Shown here: piece after piece, positions 1-9,896 of the stretch
How positions within the stretch are numbered: position 1 is the first letter of the stretch
Layout of the letters: every line of letters starts with the position of its first letter
Translations under genes and position numbers: made by a program
Source: Platanthera guangdongensis
Taxonomy: Eukaryota > Streptophyta > Magnoliopsida > Asparagales > Orchidaceae
Direction of reading: 5' to 3'
DNA length: 64,000 nucleotides
Assembly (NCBI GenBank): GCA_039583875.1
Contig: CM077153.1
Location: forward strand, 113,704,568 to 113,768,567
The notes under the pieces: model-generated
What the model saw: only the letters and a program-made list of their open reading frames with translations
The model's database searches: none
What the model was told of the DNA's origin: nothing

Positions 1-495
1 GGTACCCCGTTCAGTAAGAGTAGCCATCTCCTCATCCATGGCAGACTTCCAATGAGGGAGAGCAAGAGCCTCCTGGTAGGTGCGGGCAGTAGAAGTAGCA
101 GAGATAGCCAAGGCAAAACACTTGCAAGAGGGAGAAAGTCGATCATAGGAAACAACTGCCGCAAGCGGGTGTTGAGTACACGCCCGCACCCCTTTGCGAA
201 GAGCAATGGGAATATCAAGGTCGACGGGAGCGTCAGCGACCGGAGCGTCCGTGGCGGAGAAGGCTGGCCCGGGACTAGAGAGAGACGGCGGTAGAGAGGA
301 GAGTGGAGGGGTGGGTGGGGAGACGGATTGGGAAGGAGTCGGTGGAGGAAGAGACGGAGGTGGGAACACGTCGAGAGGCGTGGAAGGAACGGAGATATCA
401 GAAGGAGGAGGAGAGGTAGGAGAGAAATATGAAGCATTCTCGAAAAAAGTCACATCCGCGGAGACAAACTGCTTGCGGAGAAGGGGGTCAAAGCA
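1..495 (-). pseudogene. pol: Copia-1 pol: integrase-RT linker and reverse transcriptase N-terminus
   Basis: The minus-strand reading continues the integrase frame after one TGA at 493-495. It first encodes a Ser/Pro-rich linker, then a stretch ending in a Trp-Lys-x-Ala-Met-x-x-Glu block at about 20-50. That block is the usual start of the Copia reverse transcriptase domain (RVT_2). The polymerase YxDD motif would lie beyond the window edge. The stop falls where Copia proteins normally have Gly-Tyr-Arg-Cys, so it looks like CGA changed to TGA. Family recognition is from motif and position only. Confidence 0.75.
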
Positions 496-1605
496 TCAAT
501 AGCCTTTTTGAGTGGTAGAGTACCCCAAAAAGACACACTTGGTGGAACGGGGGGAAATCTTGTCGCGGGTAGCGGAGGGAGCTTGAACAAATGCCGTACA
601 GCCAAAGACACAGAGGGGGAGAGGAAAAGGTGCCTTGTGGGGGTAGAGAATGGAGAAGTGGGTCTGGCCGTGGAGAACTGTGGAGGGAAGGCGATTGGTG
701 AGATAGCAGGCGAGGAGCACAGCGTAGCCCCAGTAGGAGCGAGGGACGTGCATCTGCGTCATGAGAGTACGAGCAACATCAAGCAGGTGACGGTTTTTAC
801 GCTCCGCCACCCCATTCTGCTGGGAGGTGTAAACACAAGTCGTTTGATGAAGCAGGCCATGTTGGTGAAAGAAAGAGGAGAACTCATGACTCAGATATTC
901 CTTGGCATTATCAGAACGTAAAACTTTAATAGAAAGAGCAAATTGAGTCTGAATCATAAAATAAAATGATTTCCAAACAGAAAAGAGTTCAGAGCGATCT
1001 TTTAACAGATACACCCAGGTACATCGGGAAAAATCATCTATAAAAGTGACAAAATAGGAACTGCCCCGACCAACAGTGAGGGTAGGAGCAGGACCCCATA
1101 CATCAGAATGAATAAGATCAAACGGGCGAGAGGAGCCACGACCTTGCTTCGGTGGGAAGGAGGAGCGATGATGTTTGCCAAGTTGACACGCATCACAGTT
1201 GAGCGGAGAACTGGTAGGAGGTAAGTGGGGCAGAAGCTGGCGAAGAATCCGAGGAGGAGGATGTCCAAGGCGAAGGTGCCATTGAAGAAGATCTGTGGAG
1301 GAGGAGTAGGCGGACAGAGCGGAAACATCGTCGAGGAAGTAGAGGTCGCCGCTCTCAGTCCCAATAGCAATCGTCCGCTGTGTCCTCGGGGTCCTGAAAA
1401 GAACAAGTAGTGGGAGTAAATAAGACAGAGCACTGAAGTTGCCGGCATAAAGTAGTAACTGATAACAAATTGCACGGGAACTTCGGGATATAGAGGGTGT
1501 CCTCCAAGCAAAGCGATGGGGTGAGTTGAACCATGTCCGTCCCATGAACCGGGGACGGTGAACCATCCGCCACACGAACTGAGGGTAAGCGGTCATGTGT
1601 CTCAA
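496..1605 (-). pseudogene. pol: Copia-1 pol: GAG-pre-integrase and integrase core
   Basis: The 369-residue reading contains a Copia GAG-pre-integrase segment with a zinc-binding pattern (WHLRLGHP, then CDACQLGKHH). An rve-type integrase core follows. The catalytic triad is visible as Asp in HSDVWGP, Asp in LRSDNAKEY and Glu in QQNGVAERKN. The region ends in the conserved FGC and CVFLGY motifs that follow the integrase core. It inserts the DNA copy into the host genome. The first ~65 residues overlap the protease reading in another frame and are probably not translated as such. The ORF closes at the TGA described for the linker. Confidence 0.9.
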
Positions 1606-1744
1606 GACGGGAGAAGCAATGAGGGTTGCCCGTCATATTGTTTTTAGCACCGGAGTCAATCAGCCATTTACCTTGGGTAACGACGTGGGCACTACCTGAC
1701 GTCGTGGCCACAGAGGCAGACGGCCGAGAAGAGGCGGAGGCCAA
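1355..1744 (-). pseudogene. pol: Copia-1 protease
   Basis: This frame carries an aspartic protease block beginning GKWLIDSGAKNNMTG, where Asp-Ser-Gly is the active site. It continues through a VRVADGS segment to LYIPKFPCNLLSV, the typical end of the Copia protease. The enzyme would cleave the Gag-Pol polyprotein. It lies one frame away from both gag and integrase, so at least two indels separate domains that are normally one reading frame. Confidence 0.85.
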
Positions 1745-2584
1745 AGAAGGAGCATCACCAGAAGGGCGAAGATGAGGATGTTTCTGCCAGCAGCGGTCAA
1801 TAGAATGGCCGGTACGACCACAGTGAGAGTAGAGGAACCGGGATAAACCCCGTCCGCCGGAGTGGCCGCGGCCACTAGGTCCCCCCCTCTGAGCTTGGTG
1901 AGCAAAGGAGTCCTGGGAAGGGGGGAGGCCAACAGAGGCAGCTGGAGAAGCGAAGTAACAGCGGCAATGCGAGCCGCAGTGGCATCCAAAGTAGGAGATT
2001 CCGCCTCACCCAAGATCTGCTGGCGGATCATATCATAAGAATCGGGAAGACAAAGAAGATAACAAACAACCAGGAGTTCCTGGAAGTGTTTGTGCTGTTC
2101 GGCCAAGTCCGCGGAAAAGGGACGATTCTGGAGGATTTCAGCACCAAGAGCCTGAACCTGCTGATAAGCCGCAGCAGGAGACATGGAAGGGCGGGCGAAG
2201 AGGTCCGCATAGAGAGTATAAATGCGGGACGTCTGGCCCCCCTTCGAATAGAGAGCAGCGAGGTGAAGCCAGGAGGCCTTGAACGTCTCATCATGGCGAA
2301 TGACGGGAAGGCACTCATCAGAAAAGCTGTTGGCCAGCCAAGTGCGGACAAGAGCATCACTCGCATCCCAGTCATCAAACTCAGGAGAGGTACGAGGAGG
2401 AGGGCTCATCGGTGAGGTGATGACGCTTGCGTTGAGAACGAAGGAGAAAAGTGAAAGAAATGCTCCAATCGGGATAGTTGGAGCCAACAAGCTTAGAAAG
2501 GGTGCCAAGATTGCCCAAAGGAGGAGGTGGAGAAGGAGCTGCAGGAGTAGTGGTGAGACTGGAAGTAGTCATAGAACACAGCAA
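1660..2584 (-). pseudogene. gag: Copia-1 gag
   Basis: The N-terminal part (2381-2584) has a Pro/Ser-rich start and then LVGSNYPDWSISFTFLLRS, typical of the first block of Copia Gag. The body (1660-2508, different frame) carries the UBN2-type gag core. This includes WDASDALVRTWL, a YSKG block, the QQVQALG helix and a segment resembling FLxxLPxSYDxIRxQIL. The C-terminus before the protease has Asp/Cys/His remnants but no intact zinc knuckle that I can read. Two frames are needed, so it cannot be translated as one protein. Gag would form the cytoplasmic virus-like particle. Confidence 0.8.
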
Positions 2585-3014
2585 GAAACCGCAGCGGATA
2601 GAAAAGGAAGAAGCCGCGCGAACACAAGCGGCTAGAAAGCAGTCAAAGGCACAGCGGGGAAGAGGTCGCGCGGACTGAAAAGGCCGAGCGAACAGAAGAG
2701 AAGAGAAGGCAAGAAGCAGCGACTACAACAAGTCGCAGGCCGGGCGAACAGAAACAGGCCGCAACGACTAGGAAGTCGGAGAGTCAAGAAAGAACCAGGA
2801 GCGCGGCGACAACGAAACAGGCCGCGACGACGAATAGCAGTAGGAGAAGAGAACCAAGGAGAAGCAAGCCGCGCGAACAGGGCAGCGGACAGAAACAAGC
2901 CGCGCGAACAGGGCAGCGGACATAAGAGAAGGCAAGCCGCAGACAGGTCGCGGAAAGCGGAAAACAAGCCGCGAGAATCAGGGAGCGCACACAATCAGGA
3001 GGAAATGACCGTGT
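2585..3014 (-). other. Copia-1 leader with GCCGCGCGAACAG repeats
   Basis: This is the untranslated stretch between the primer site and gag. It is built from a recurring word close to GCCGCGCGAACAG. A near-perfect direct repeat of about 30 bases occurs twice in a row at about 2868-2929, and diverged copies occur between 2600 and 2870. Short minus-strand open frames here come from repeat composition and I do not regard them as genes. Confidence 0.6.
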
Positions 3015-3026
3015 GCTCTGATACCA
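3015..3026 (-). promoter_or_regulatory. Copia-1 primer-binding site (initiator Met tRNA)
   Basis: On the minus strand the sequence is TGGTATCAGAGC, the standard plant initiator-Met tRNA primer site. It directly abuts the LTR. Confidence 0.92.
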
Positions 3027-3398
3027 TGTAGAAAGTTGCGAATAAGAAAGAACAAACAGATAGACTTTTGAATAATTGAAATTTTATTATCCAAAAAAGA
3101 AATCATTTACAAAGGTATGACCTCCCTTATATAGAATGGAGGAGATATGAGAGAGTATAAACAAACAATGTGGGACTAAACATTTACAGGGCAGAGCGGC
3201 TAGAAAAAAAGGAGACCGCACAGGCCGCGCGGTTAGTCAGATGGATTAACCGCACGGCACCTCCAGCATGATAAGAACAGGCCGCACTGAGAGTCCGATA
3301 GACAGCCCGGTCTCCAAGCACCAGAGGAGACCACCAGACCGCTCGGTCAACAAACTGCTAGACAAGACCGCACGGCCGCCCGGTCTAATACTTCAACA
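3027..3398 (-). repeat. Copia-1 5' LTR
   Basis: This 372-bp LTR begins TGTTGAAG and ends CTTTCTACA on the minus strand, giving TG...CA ends next to the primer site. A TATA box (CTATATAAGG, 3126-3134) sits in the middle. The U3 part upstream of it (3185-3395) is dense in GACCG and CGGTC words. No partner LTR is in the window, so the outer end rests on the TG/CA termini. Confidence 0.8.
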
Positions 3399-3496
3399 AA
3401 AAATATATTACAACACAATGTTCAAATTATTTGTGCGGCTTATCTCTCTCAAGTCGCTCAGCCGTGCCTATCGCCCTCCTGTCCCGCTTGCCCTAT

Positions 3497-4761
3497 TCAC
3501 GCGACCTGGTCACCGGTCCTTACAATCTCAGTGTACACTTGGCTAACCAGATTATGAAGTAAGTGCAGAGACAGGTGAACCCGCGCGGCGTCACTCTCTA
3601 CTCTGGCGAATGGAACCATTAGTTGAGCTCGAGTTTTTAGCCCGCTAGAAGCTGCGGCCTGCCCGACCGCCGTGACCTCCGGTGGATTTGAAGCTCCACC
3701 GGAAGCCGGGCGGCCTGTTTCAGACAACTTCCTCGAAGTCGCTGGTGCAGGCCGCTGATCTCCATCGGCCTCCGCTGACGGGCCTTGATCTTTTCCTTCA
3801 AGGCATCGAATCTCTTCTCTATCTCTCTCTCAAGCCGCCGGCCGTCAGCACTTGCGCTTACATATCCTGCTTCTCTGTCCTCTCCTACTCCAAGGAGGCC
3901 TGCATCATTACTATTTTCCCCTCAGCGGCCTCCAGCGCGGACTGCAACCTTGAGGTTTCTTGCTCCAGCACGGACTTCAACCTTTTGGTCTCTTGCTCCA
4001 GCGCTGACTGAAACCTTGTGGTCTCTTCCTCCAGCTTGGACTGCAGCATTGTGGTCTCTTGCTCTAGGGTTGTTTGCAACTCTTGGATCCTTTTATCGAC
4101 GGCCTCCTAGGCAACCAGCAGTTCTTCATCCTTAATCCGCAGGGCTTCGGTGTGCGCGCGCTCACAGCCGCCTGCAATGTGTCGACCTCCTTCTGGAAGT
4201 CGTCCATCCTTTTGTCGCGAACACTTGGCGGAGGCGGCGGCAGCATAGTCAAGAAGGATGTCAAGTCACCCGGCTTCATCGCGGCCTCCGGTTCACCTAT
4301 AGCAGACAAATCGCATTCAGGTTCCGTCAGATAATTGCGACCTTTTTACAAGAAAATTGGTAGGATAAGACCATCAGTTTGGCATTTATCTACTTCAGAG
4401 GCCGCGGTATGGTATCTAAACACTGGCCACCTGAATCGTTCAGGATCTATCCGTTTTAGCTTTTCTTTCCATAGCCGCTTGGCTTCTTTAGCTTGACTTT
4501 TCAGTCGAGCCATCATCAGGAAAAAGCTGGCCGGCGGATTTAGTATTATGTTCGCCCCTTCATCCTTGATTGCGACTTGTAGAAGTTAACAATTTGCTTA
4601 ACTTACCCATGTTTCCCTTGTAGAAGAGGAAGTGCGGTCGCCACCGGCTTCTCAGTCTTCTTCGCAGACTGTCGGTCAGAGTCATCCAGTTTTTGGCTTT
4701 GGCTTTTCTTCTTTTCAGTCGATTTCTTATCGAGGGCTAACATCGGCGACATGACATCCAT
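3497..4761 (-). pseudogene. Tat-B antisense gene 1 (aORF1-like), decayed
   Basis: The minus-strand reading starts at an ATG at 4761 and resembles the 658-residue aORF1 of Tat-A. Matching blocks are a Lys-rich N-terminus, LWKEKLKRIDPER (Tat-A has EWKKRLSAFDPER), a coiled coil built from Glu-Gln-Glu-Thr heptads (3885-4079), and a C-terminal block with VHLSLHLLHNLVSQVY (Tat-A has MHRTINVIHHHLCRVY). Several frame changes and stops break it. The coiled-coil section is repetitive: a unit of about 30 bases encoding LEQET recurs at least six times. Function unknown. The conserved C-terminus suggests it once made a real protein. Confidence 0.7.
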
Positions 4762-4860
4762 CTTATGAAAGACCGCATTAGCTTGAAGAATTATTACCGC
4801 AAGTGGCGAGTTGCGACCCGTGGCATGGCAGAGATCTTGAAGAATGACAAGGGTCGAGGG

Positions 4861-4873
4861 ATTTTATATACAC
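4861..4873 (-). promoter_or_regulatory. TATA box of Tat-B antisense gene
   Basis: GTATATAAAATCC reads on the minus strand about 100 bases before the ATG of the antisense gene and about 90 bases inside the LTR edge. The equivalent place in Tat-A also carries a TATA box. Confidence 0.55.
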
Positions 4874-4956
4874 CGATGCATTAAAGGCAGATGCGGTCTC
4901 CGGCTTAGTTCTACATTTTCGAAGTTTTTCTGAAACTTAAAAATGTGCGGGGATTA

Positions 4957-5752
4957 TGTTAAGCTCGGAATCCACGACCGGTTTTCACATCATTCAAGAC
5001 CGGGGGGCCTGGTCTTCTAGTCGCCATAAGTGACAAGCTGGCCGGTCATCAGAGACCGGGCGGCCTATTCCTTCTAGCCTCCACGAGTGACAAGCCGGCC
5101 GGTCATCAGAGACCGGGCAGCCTGTTCCTTCTAGTCGTCGCGCAGATCAAGTTGGCTGCTCATCGAAGAATCGGGCGGTCTCCATTTCAGGCCGCCAGCA
5201 GCTCCGGCCCTGCACTACGTCAAGGCCTAGGACCCAGGCCATCAGCTTGCCAGGAGGAATCCGCCGGGCCGCGCGGCTTCCCTCCTTTCTCCTTTTTTTT
5301 CTCATTTGCTTCCCCTCACCTCTGCCCGATTCTCCTGTACCCCGAGCAGCCGGTAACTTTAGCCCTGCCCGTTTGGGCAGGCCCCGAGCCTATAAATAGG
5401 GGGAGGGTGCACTCCCCAAAGCACGCTGACTTGTATCCAGGAGCTCGCTTGTTAAGAGCTGCAGTCTCGAATCTAGTGCCTTGCGGCTTGCTGTCCTGCC
5501 GGCTTATTCGATTTCCTCTTTTTCCTCTTGTAACCGGTTCACTTTTAATCAAAGGAAAGCATGTCGCATGAGAGGCATTCGGGCCGCGACGGTCGAAGTC
5601 GGGTGTTGTCGTGGTTCACGTCTCTAATGTTGTCTTTCTCTCATCCGCTCAGTAGATAGCTGCTTGCAGTCTGCGCTTTTCCCTTCTATTCCCTGGTGCT
5701 CGAATCGTTATCTGGTGGTGCCCGACTCCCCTTCCGTTTTCATGCATCAATA
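4957..5752 (+). repeat. Tat-B LTR (3' LTR)
   Basis: This 796-bp LTR starts TGTTAAG and ends CATCAATA (family ends are TGTTAAC and CATCAACA). It is homologous to the Tat LTRs at 38393-39140, 54991-56138 and 60462-61228, most clearly around the promoter (GCCCGTTTGGGCAGG, then TATAAATAGGGGG at 5391). It also shares the downstream stretch ending TGGTGGTGCCCGAC. U3 (4975-5190) contains repeated GACCGGGCGGCCT-like words instead of the AGTCCGC word of its relatives. The 139-residue open frame inside it is not a gene. Confidence 0.88.
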
Positions 5753-6458
5753 GGAGAATATTTTCTTTAATGAGTTTCCCATCTGTCACAATAAATTAAA
5801 CAAGTAATTAACTATGATGAAGACATAATCAATGGTGCCAATAACGACTATATTCAGGGGAATATATACAATAATTAATCAGAGAATTACTGCTAAATAA
5901 TATAGGAAATAAGGACATAAAATATGAAAAAACCTAAGTCTTGCACCAGACAGAAATCGTCGACCTCTGAACAGATTTCGTCGACCAGAGATCCAAGTTC
6001 GTCGAGCTGAGAAATCCTATTCGTCGACCTGCTCTCAGCAAACTATATTCTACGAATAACGTGCCAATTCTGCGGTCCAAGTTCGTTGAGCTAAGAATCT
6101 TTCTTCGTCGAGCTGAGTTCAGCGAAAATAATCTGGAAGGAATATGTTGAAGCTGAACACCAGACTTTGTCGACCTGAGCTCGAATATTGTCGAGCTCAA
6201 CTCAGAGAATCAACTCTGACTTCGTCGATCTGTGATCGACGATCGTCGAGCTGAGTTCGAAGAATTTCGAACTGATAGTTTTCAACTTTGATTTCTTCTA
6301 AGTCTTGAGTCTCCTGAAGTAATCTGCTGGCTGGTCCATGAAGGTTGAACCTAACTACTAGCCTAAACTCTAAGACTCAAAGACTTGACCCTGTATATAC
6401 AATATGGGTCAAATACTTCCGAATTAGTGAACCTAGCCCAAAACAAACTAGGGATCCA
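5753..6458 (-). repeat. Sire-1 3' LTR (U3 part only)
   Basis: On the minus strand it starts TGGATCCCTAG next to the polypurine tract. It matches 32040-32757 of the complete Sire-2 LTR over its whole length, then stops at the Tat-B LTR end, so roughly half of a ~1.6-kb LTR remains. Bases 5945-6260 hold an array of TTCGTCGAGCT-like half palindromes, about one every 20-40 bases. Confidence 0.8.
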
Positions 6459-6476
6459 AAAATCTCCCCCAATTTG
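6459..6476 (-). promoter_or_regulatory. Sire-1 polypurine tract
   Basis: The minus strand reads AAATTGGGGGAGATTTT immediately before the LTR start. This is a typical polypurine tract that primes plus-strand DNA synthesis, and it fixes the LTR edge. Confidence 0.8.
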
Positions 6477-6631
6477 GGTGAGGTCTCTAATAAAAACAAA
6501 GGAAAAAGATCACAAAGCAAAAATAATATATCTGGCAGAAAATTTAAAATATCTAGCAGATATGTACATGACAGTAACTTTGTGATAGTTATAACAAATA
6601 GAGTGCAGAAGTACAAAACTAAACAAAATGT

Positions 6632-9411
6632 TCACTGGTTCTTCTTTGCCTTTCCTTTACCAGCTTTCTCAGAACTTTCAGAGGGCTGTCTGAATTTAAT
6701 TTTTCTGTTGGGATTGACAGCTTCTCTCTTAGACATTGTCATGTCAGCTCCTCCAATTATATTGAGAGAAGTTACTCTAGGAACCGCAACCTTTGGATGC
6801 AAATTCATATAAGCATCTACATTGAAGAATTTATTAGCTTTGTCATACCTTTTCAATTCTTCTTTTCTATAGGATGACATGGTAGAATACTGAGAAGGAT
6901 CTCTGCCTTCAGCTTTAGCTTTGTTGATCAAGGAGAGTCCAAATAGCTCTTGAAATCTGTCCATTCTTGCAGTTGTATCTTGTTCAAGATCTACAAAAGG
7001 AATTGGTGGTGATTCTGGCCTTTTTGGACTGTCATCTTTTTCATATTTTTCAATTTCAGATGCTTGTTGTTGTTGTTTTTGCTGATGTCTGCTGCTGCTA
7101 GAATGTCTGTGCTAACTGCTTCCATGAAATCTTGAAGATCTATCTAGTTGTCTTTGATAAGTTTGAGTAAAGGAGGTAGATCTCTAAGAAATACTTCCTG
7201 AAGCACCAGCAGCTGGAGGAGGAGAGGACATCTCCAATTCCTTTGGGAAGGAGGAGGAGGAGAGTACCTTCTGCTTTTCTTCCTGGCTTTTTGCTCATTC
7301 TTGGATAGCCAAATCCATGAAGGCATCCCTGGGTAAGGTGTAATCTTATGAAGAACATAATAGGGAGTGTCTGCAATTAGATTTGGCTTGGGGGCAGCCT
7401 TAGGAATAGCTTTTCTCTTCTTGGCCACTTTCTTCTTAGCTTTTGAATCATCAGACTCATCAGAGTCTTCATCATCATTTTCATCATCAGATGATCCTTG
7501 AGGATTGTCATATAAGGCATCAAGTGCTTTCAGAACATCTTTGGAAATCTGTTTCACAGCCTGAGGCTGTACTATAAGTTTTATTCCTTCTGGTGGAGCA
7601 GCAATAGTTTCAGAAATTGATTTACTCTCTTCTTCAATGTCAGCAAGGATAATATCATCCAAGTCTGGTAATGGACTATCATTCATCTTATAGGTAGGAG
7701 GAGAAATAGCCTTTTGAGGATAAATAGCCTTAGAGGCTGATAATGGTTCAAGAACATTCTCATCCATCTTATATGTGTGAACACTAGAGCTGCAAAACTG
7801 GCCTTGAGTTGCTTAGCAACTGCAGGACGTATTGGAGAAGTATAGAGAACTATAGACATAGAAGGCTTTGAGCAGACTTCTGGAAGATGATTCAGATGAA
7901 CTGTATCAAAAGAATTTAATAACGGAAATAAATCCACTATGGGATTGATAATACAATCACCAACAGTAAAAACTTCTAGCAAGTTTACTTGCTCAACTAT
8001 ACACAACATAACAACTGCCACTATCTCAGCCTCTATGTTTATATATACATTTGTCTCTGCATCCGCAGGCTCAACTATCTGTAAAATTTTTGCTGCTGCT
8101 ACTGCTATAGCTGGAACTACTTCCTCATTGAGCATCTCCCCCTGCCTGATTTTAGTGGATTCTGGAAGCAGGCCCCTAGAAGAAGAATGGACGGAGGAGG
8201 CAGCAAAGAGGGCAGCAAGAGAAGAGATGAAGGCAGCAAGAGGTGTGATTTCCTCTGCTATTAGTTGCCAGAACACTGGAGTGATGTGCTATAGGATGGT
8301 GGAAATGGAGGGAGAATCCATATTCATAAACTCTGGTGGAGTTTTTGTAGATACAGATGGATGAGGAGATGCAATAACATCAGATGGAGTGACATCTGGC
8401 ATGATGCCATCCTATGAAGGTGATGCAGCAGGAGATGGTATTGGAGTGGAAATGTCATGTTGAGGTGAAGTAGGTGTAGATGGTAAGAAGATGAGTAGAT
8501 CAAAAGTGGGGGATGACATGAATTTTTCAGGATGTATGCCTTTGAGATGAGGTGGTAGTGGAAATGGAGGTCGTGTGATGTGTTCTGGAGATGGGACTGG
8601 TGTTGGTACATATATTGGTGAGGCATGTGGTTATTGAGGAGGAGGTGATGACTGATGAGATAAAGGATTTGTTGTAGAAAGAGGAGTTGTTGAAGGAGGA
8701 GGAGGAATGGAGACTTCTTCAACAATAGGGTGGGGAGTAGCTTGTACAGCCCTTGTGCTCTCAGAAGGTGTGGAAGAGGAGGAAGCCATGGATGGCATAT
8801 AGATGGTCCTCTCCCACCTTCCAAACAATGCACATGTCAGCCTTTTGGAAGCATTGATGAATATGGCCTGGGAGACCAGAGATTCAGATGCATTTTCCTG
8901 TAGGAATATTCTCAGTACTCTTCCAAAACAAACTTCCTTATTATTATTTTTCTTCTTTATTAAACAAACAGCAGTTTTCCCCAGTTAACTGCTTTCTTAT
9001 TTACCAAGGCCACATCACCACGAACTGGTGCCTGGTAATGTAGTAATGGGCTGTGTGTTTGCCCAACAGAACCTTCCCGACAACATTAGCCAAAAATTTA
9101 TACTCAGAAGATAAATTTTTCTTAAGTAATTTATTTGGGTTTTCTCCATTATGACCCATTTTTTTCAGCATGTTATCATATTCAGTGATATCCATCTCTA
9201 TATCTTCATTTCCATTCAGCAAATCGAAAATCTCAAATAATACGGTGGGGGTTAAAGTAATATAATTACCGGATATAGTCCTGGTCATTGTATCTACGTC
9301 TGGAGTGGTGGAAGTGAACATCCATTCTCTAATCTCTGTCGCTGCGATCTTGATTTTGTTGTTCATGAAGTTCTTCAGATTTTGTTCCTCAAAGAGTTTT
9401 AGTATATACAA
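6632..9411 (-). pseudogene. Sire-1 env-like region after pol, fragmented
   Basis: Five minus-strand pieces lie in order after pol but in different frames: 9411-9001, 8828-8631, 8276-7683, 7767-7144 and 6964-6632. The first contains a helical stretch ending SSEYKFLANVVGKVLLGKHT followed by HYYITRHQF. This resembles, in position and pattern, the env-like or putative plant transposon protein found after pol in Sireviruses. Later pieces are Ser/Pro-rich, acidic (SSDDENDDEDSDESDDSKAKKK) and basic at the end (KAGKGKAKK). I see no convincing transmembrane anchor or signal peptide. The function of such proteins is not established. The order suggests one former ORF of about 900 codons. Confidence 0.55.
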
Positions 9412-9639
9412 AAAGATCTGCTGTGAATGTTGGAAGGATTCAAAATCGATGTCGAATCACATATTGAACTTCATCGCCGCCAGAGAGCTTGTTGGAACAG
9501 CCATTGTTCGCTTGTAATGGAAAACAGGGAGATCAAGTGTAAGGGGAACAGAAAGCGCGGGACGGATCTCGAAGAAAACTTAGATATATGGTTTTCAGAA
9601 TATGAAGCGACAGACTACGTCCGACTAAAAATAAAAATT

Positions 9640-9892
9640 CTTTGATCTGTGTTCGATGAAATATTTTATTGACGAAAGAGTTCGTCAATCTCAGTCAGAA
9701 GAAGGGAAAACAATTCATCGATCTCAGGTCGATGAAACATTTTTTGAAGCAATATCGTCGATCTACGTTCGACGAATAAAACTTCACACACAGAGAGTTT
9801 GTCGATCTCAGGTCGACGAATTTCTCAAGAACTTTCCTCAGTTCATCGATCTCCGTTCGACGAACTGTGGAAAATTCTTCGACCACAGATAA
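9640..9892. repeat. Inverted-repeat array, TTCGTCGA...TCGACGAA
   Basis: At least five units of the form TTCGTCGA-TCTCnG-TTCGACGAA occur between the end of pol and the env-like region. Each unit is an 8-base inverted repeat around a 6-7 base loop. One strand reads as repeated IDLRSTN. The same word recurs in the LTRs of this family (5945-6260 and 32215-32570) and at 13262-13540. Confidence 0.8.
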
Positions 9893-9896
9893 AAAA

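Larger units (their letters stand above)
1..3398 (-). mobile_element. Copia-1, Ty1/Copia LTR retrotransposon, 3' part beyond window edge
   Basis: Reading on the minus strand from the right, the order is LTR, initiator-Met primer site, leader, gag, protease, integrase and the beginning of reverse transcriptase. This is the Ty1/Copia order, with integrase before reverse transcriptase. The rest of pol and the 3' LTR lie beyond base 1. The coding part is broken by frame changes between gag, protease and integrase and by one in-frame TGA. I do not assign it to a named Copia lineage. Confidence 0.9.
3399..5752 (+). mobile_element. Tat-B: 3' end of a Tat-type Gypsy element
   Basis: The fragment keeps the same layout as the better preserved Tat-A element read in reverse: a gene on the strand opposite to the LTR, then the LTR. 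The LTR direction implies plus-strand gag-pol, which is missing to the left where Copia-1 ends. The bases just inside the LTR (4915-4956) closely match the corresponding bases of Tat-A at 39141-39185. GGAGA follows the LTR, but the matching left flank is lost, so no target duplication can be confirmed. Confidence 0.8.

Noticed and set aside
508..921. Plus-strand 137-codon frame
   Set aside because: It is the antisense shadow of the Copia-1 integrase and has no recognisable features.
5152..5571. Plus-strand 139-codon frame over the Tat-B promoter
   Set aside because: It lies wholly within the LTR and spans the TATA box; the other Tat LTRs do not keep it open.
8324..8833. 169-codon His/Leu-rich minus-strand frame as a separate gene
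   Set aside because: It is an alternative frame of the Ser/Pro-rich part of the Sire-1 env-like region.
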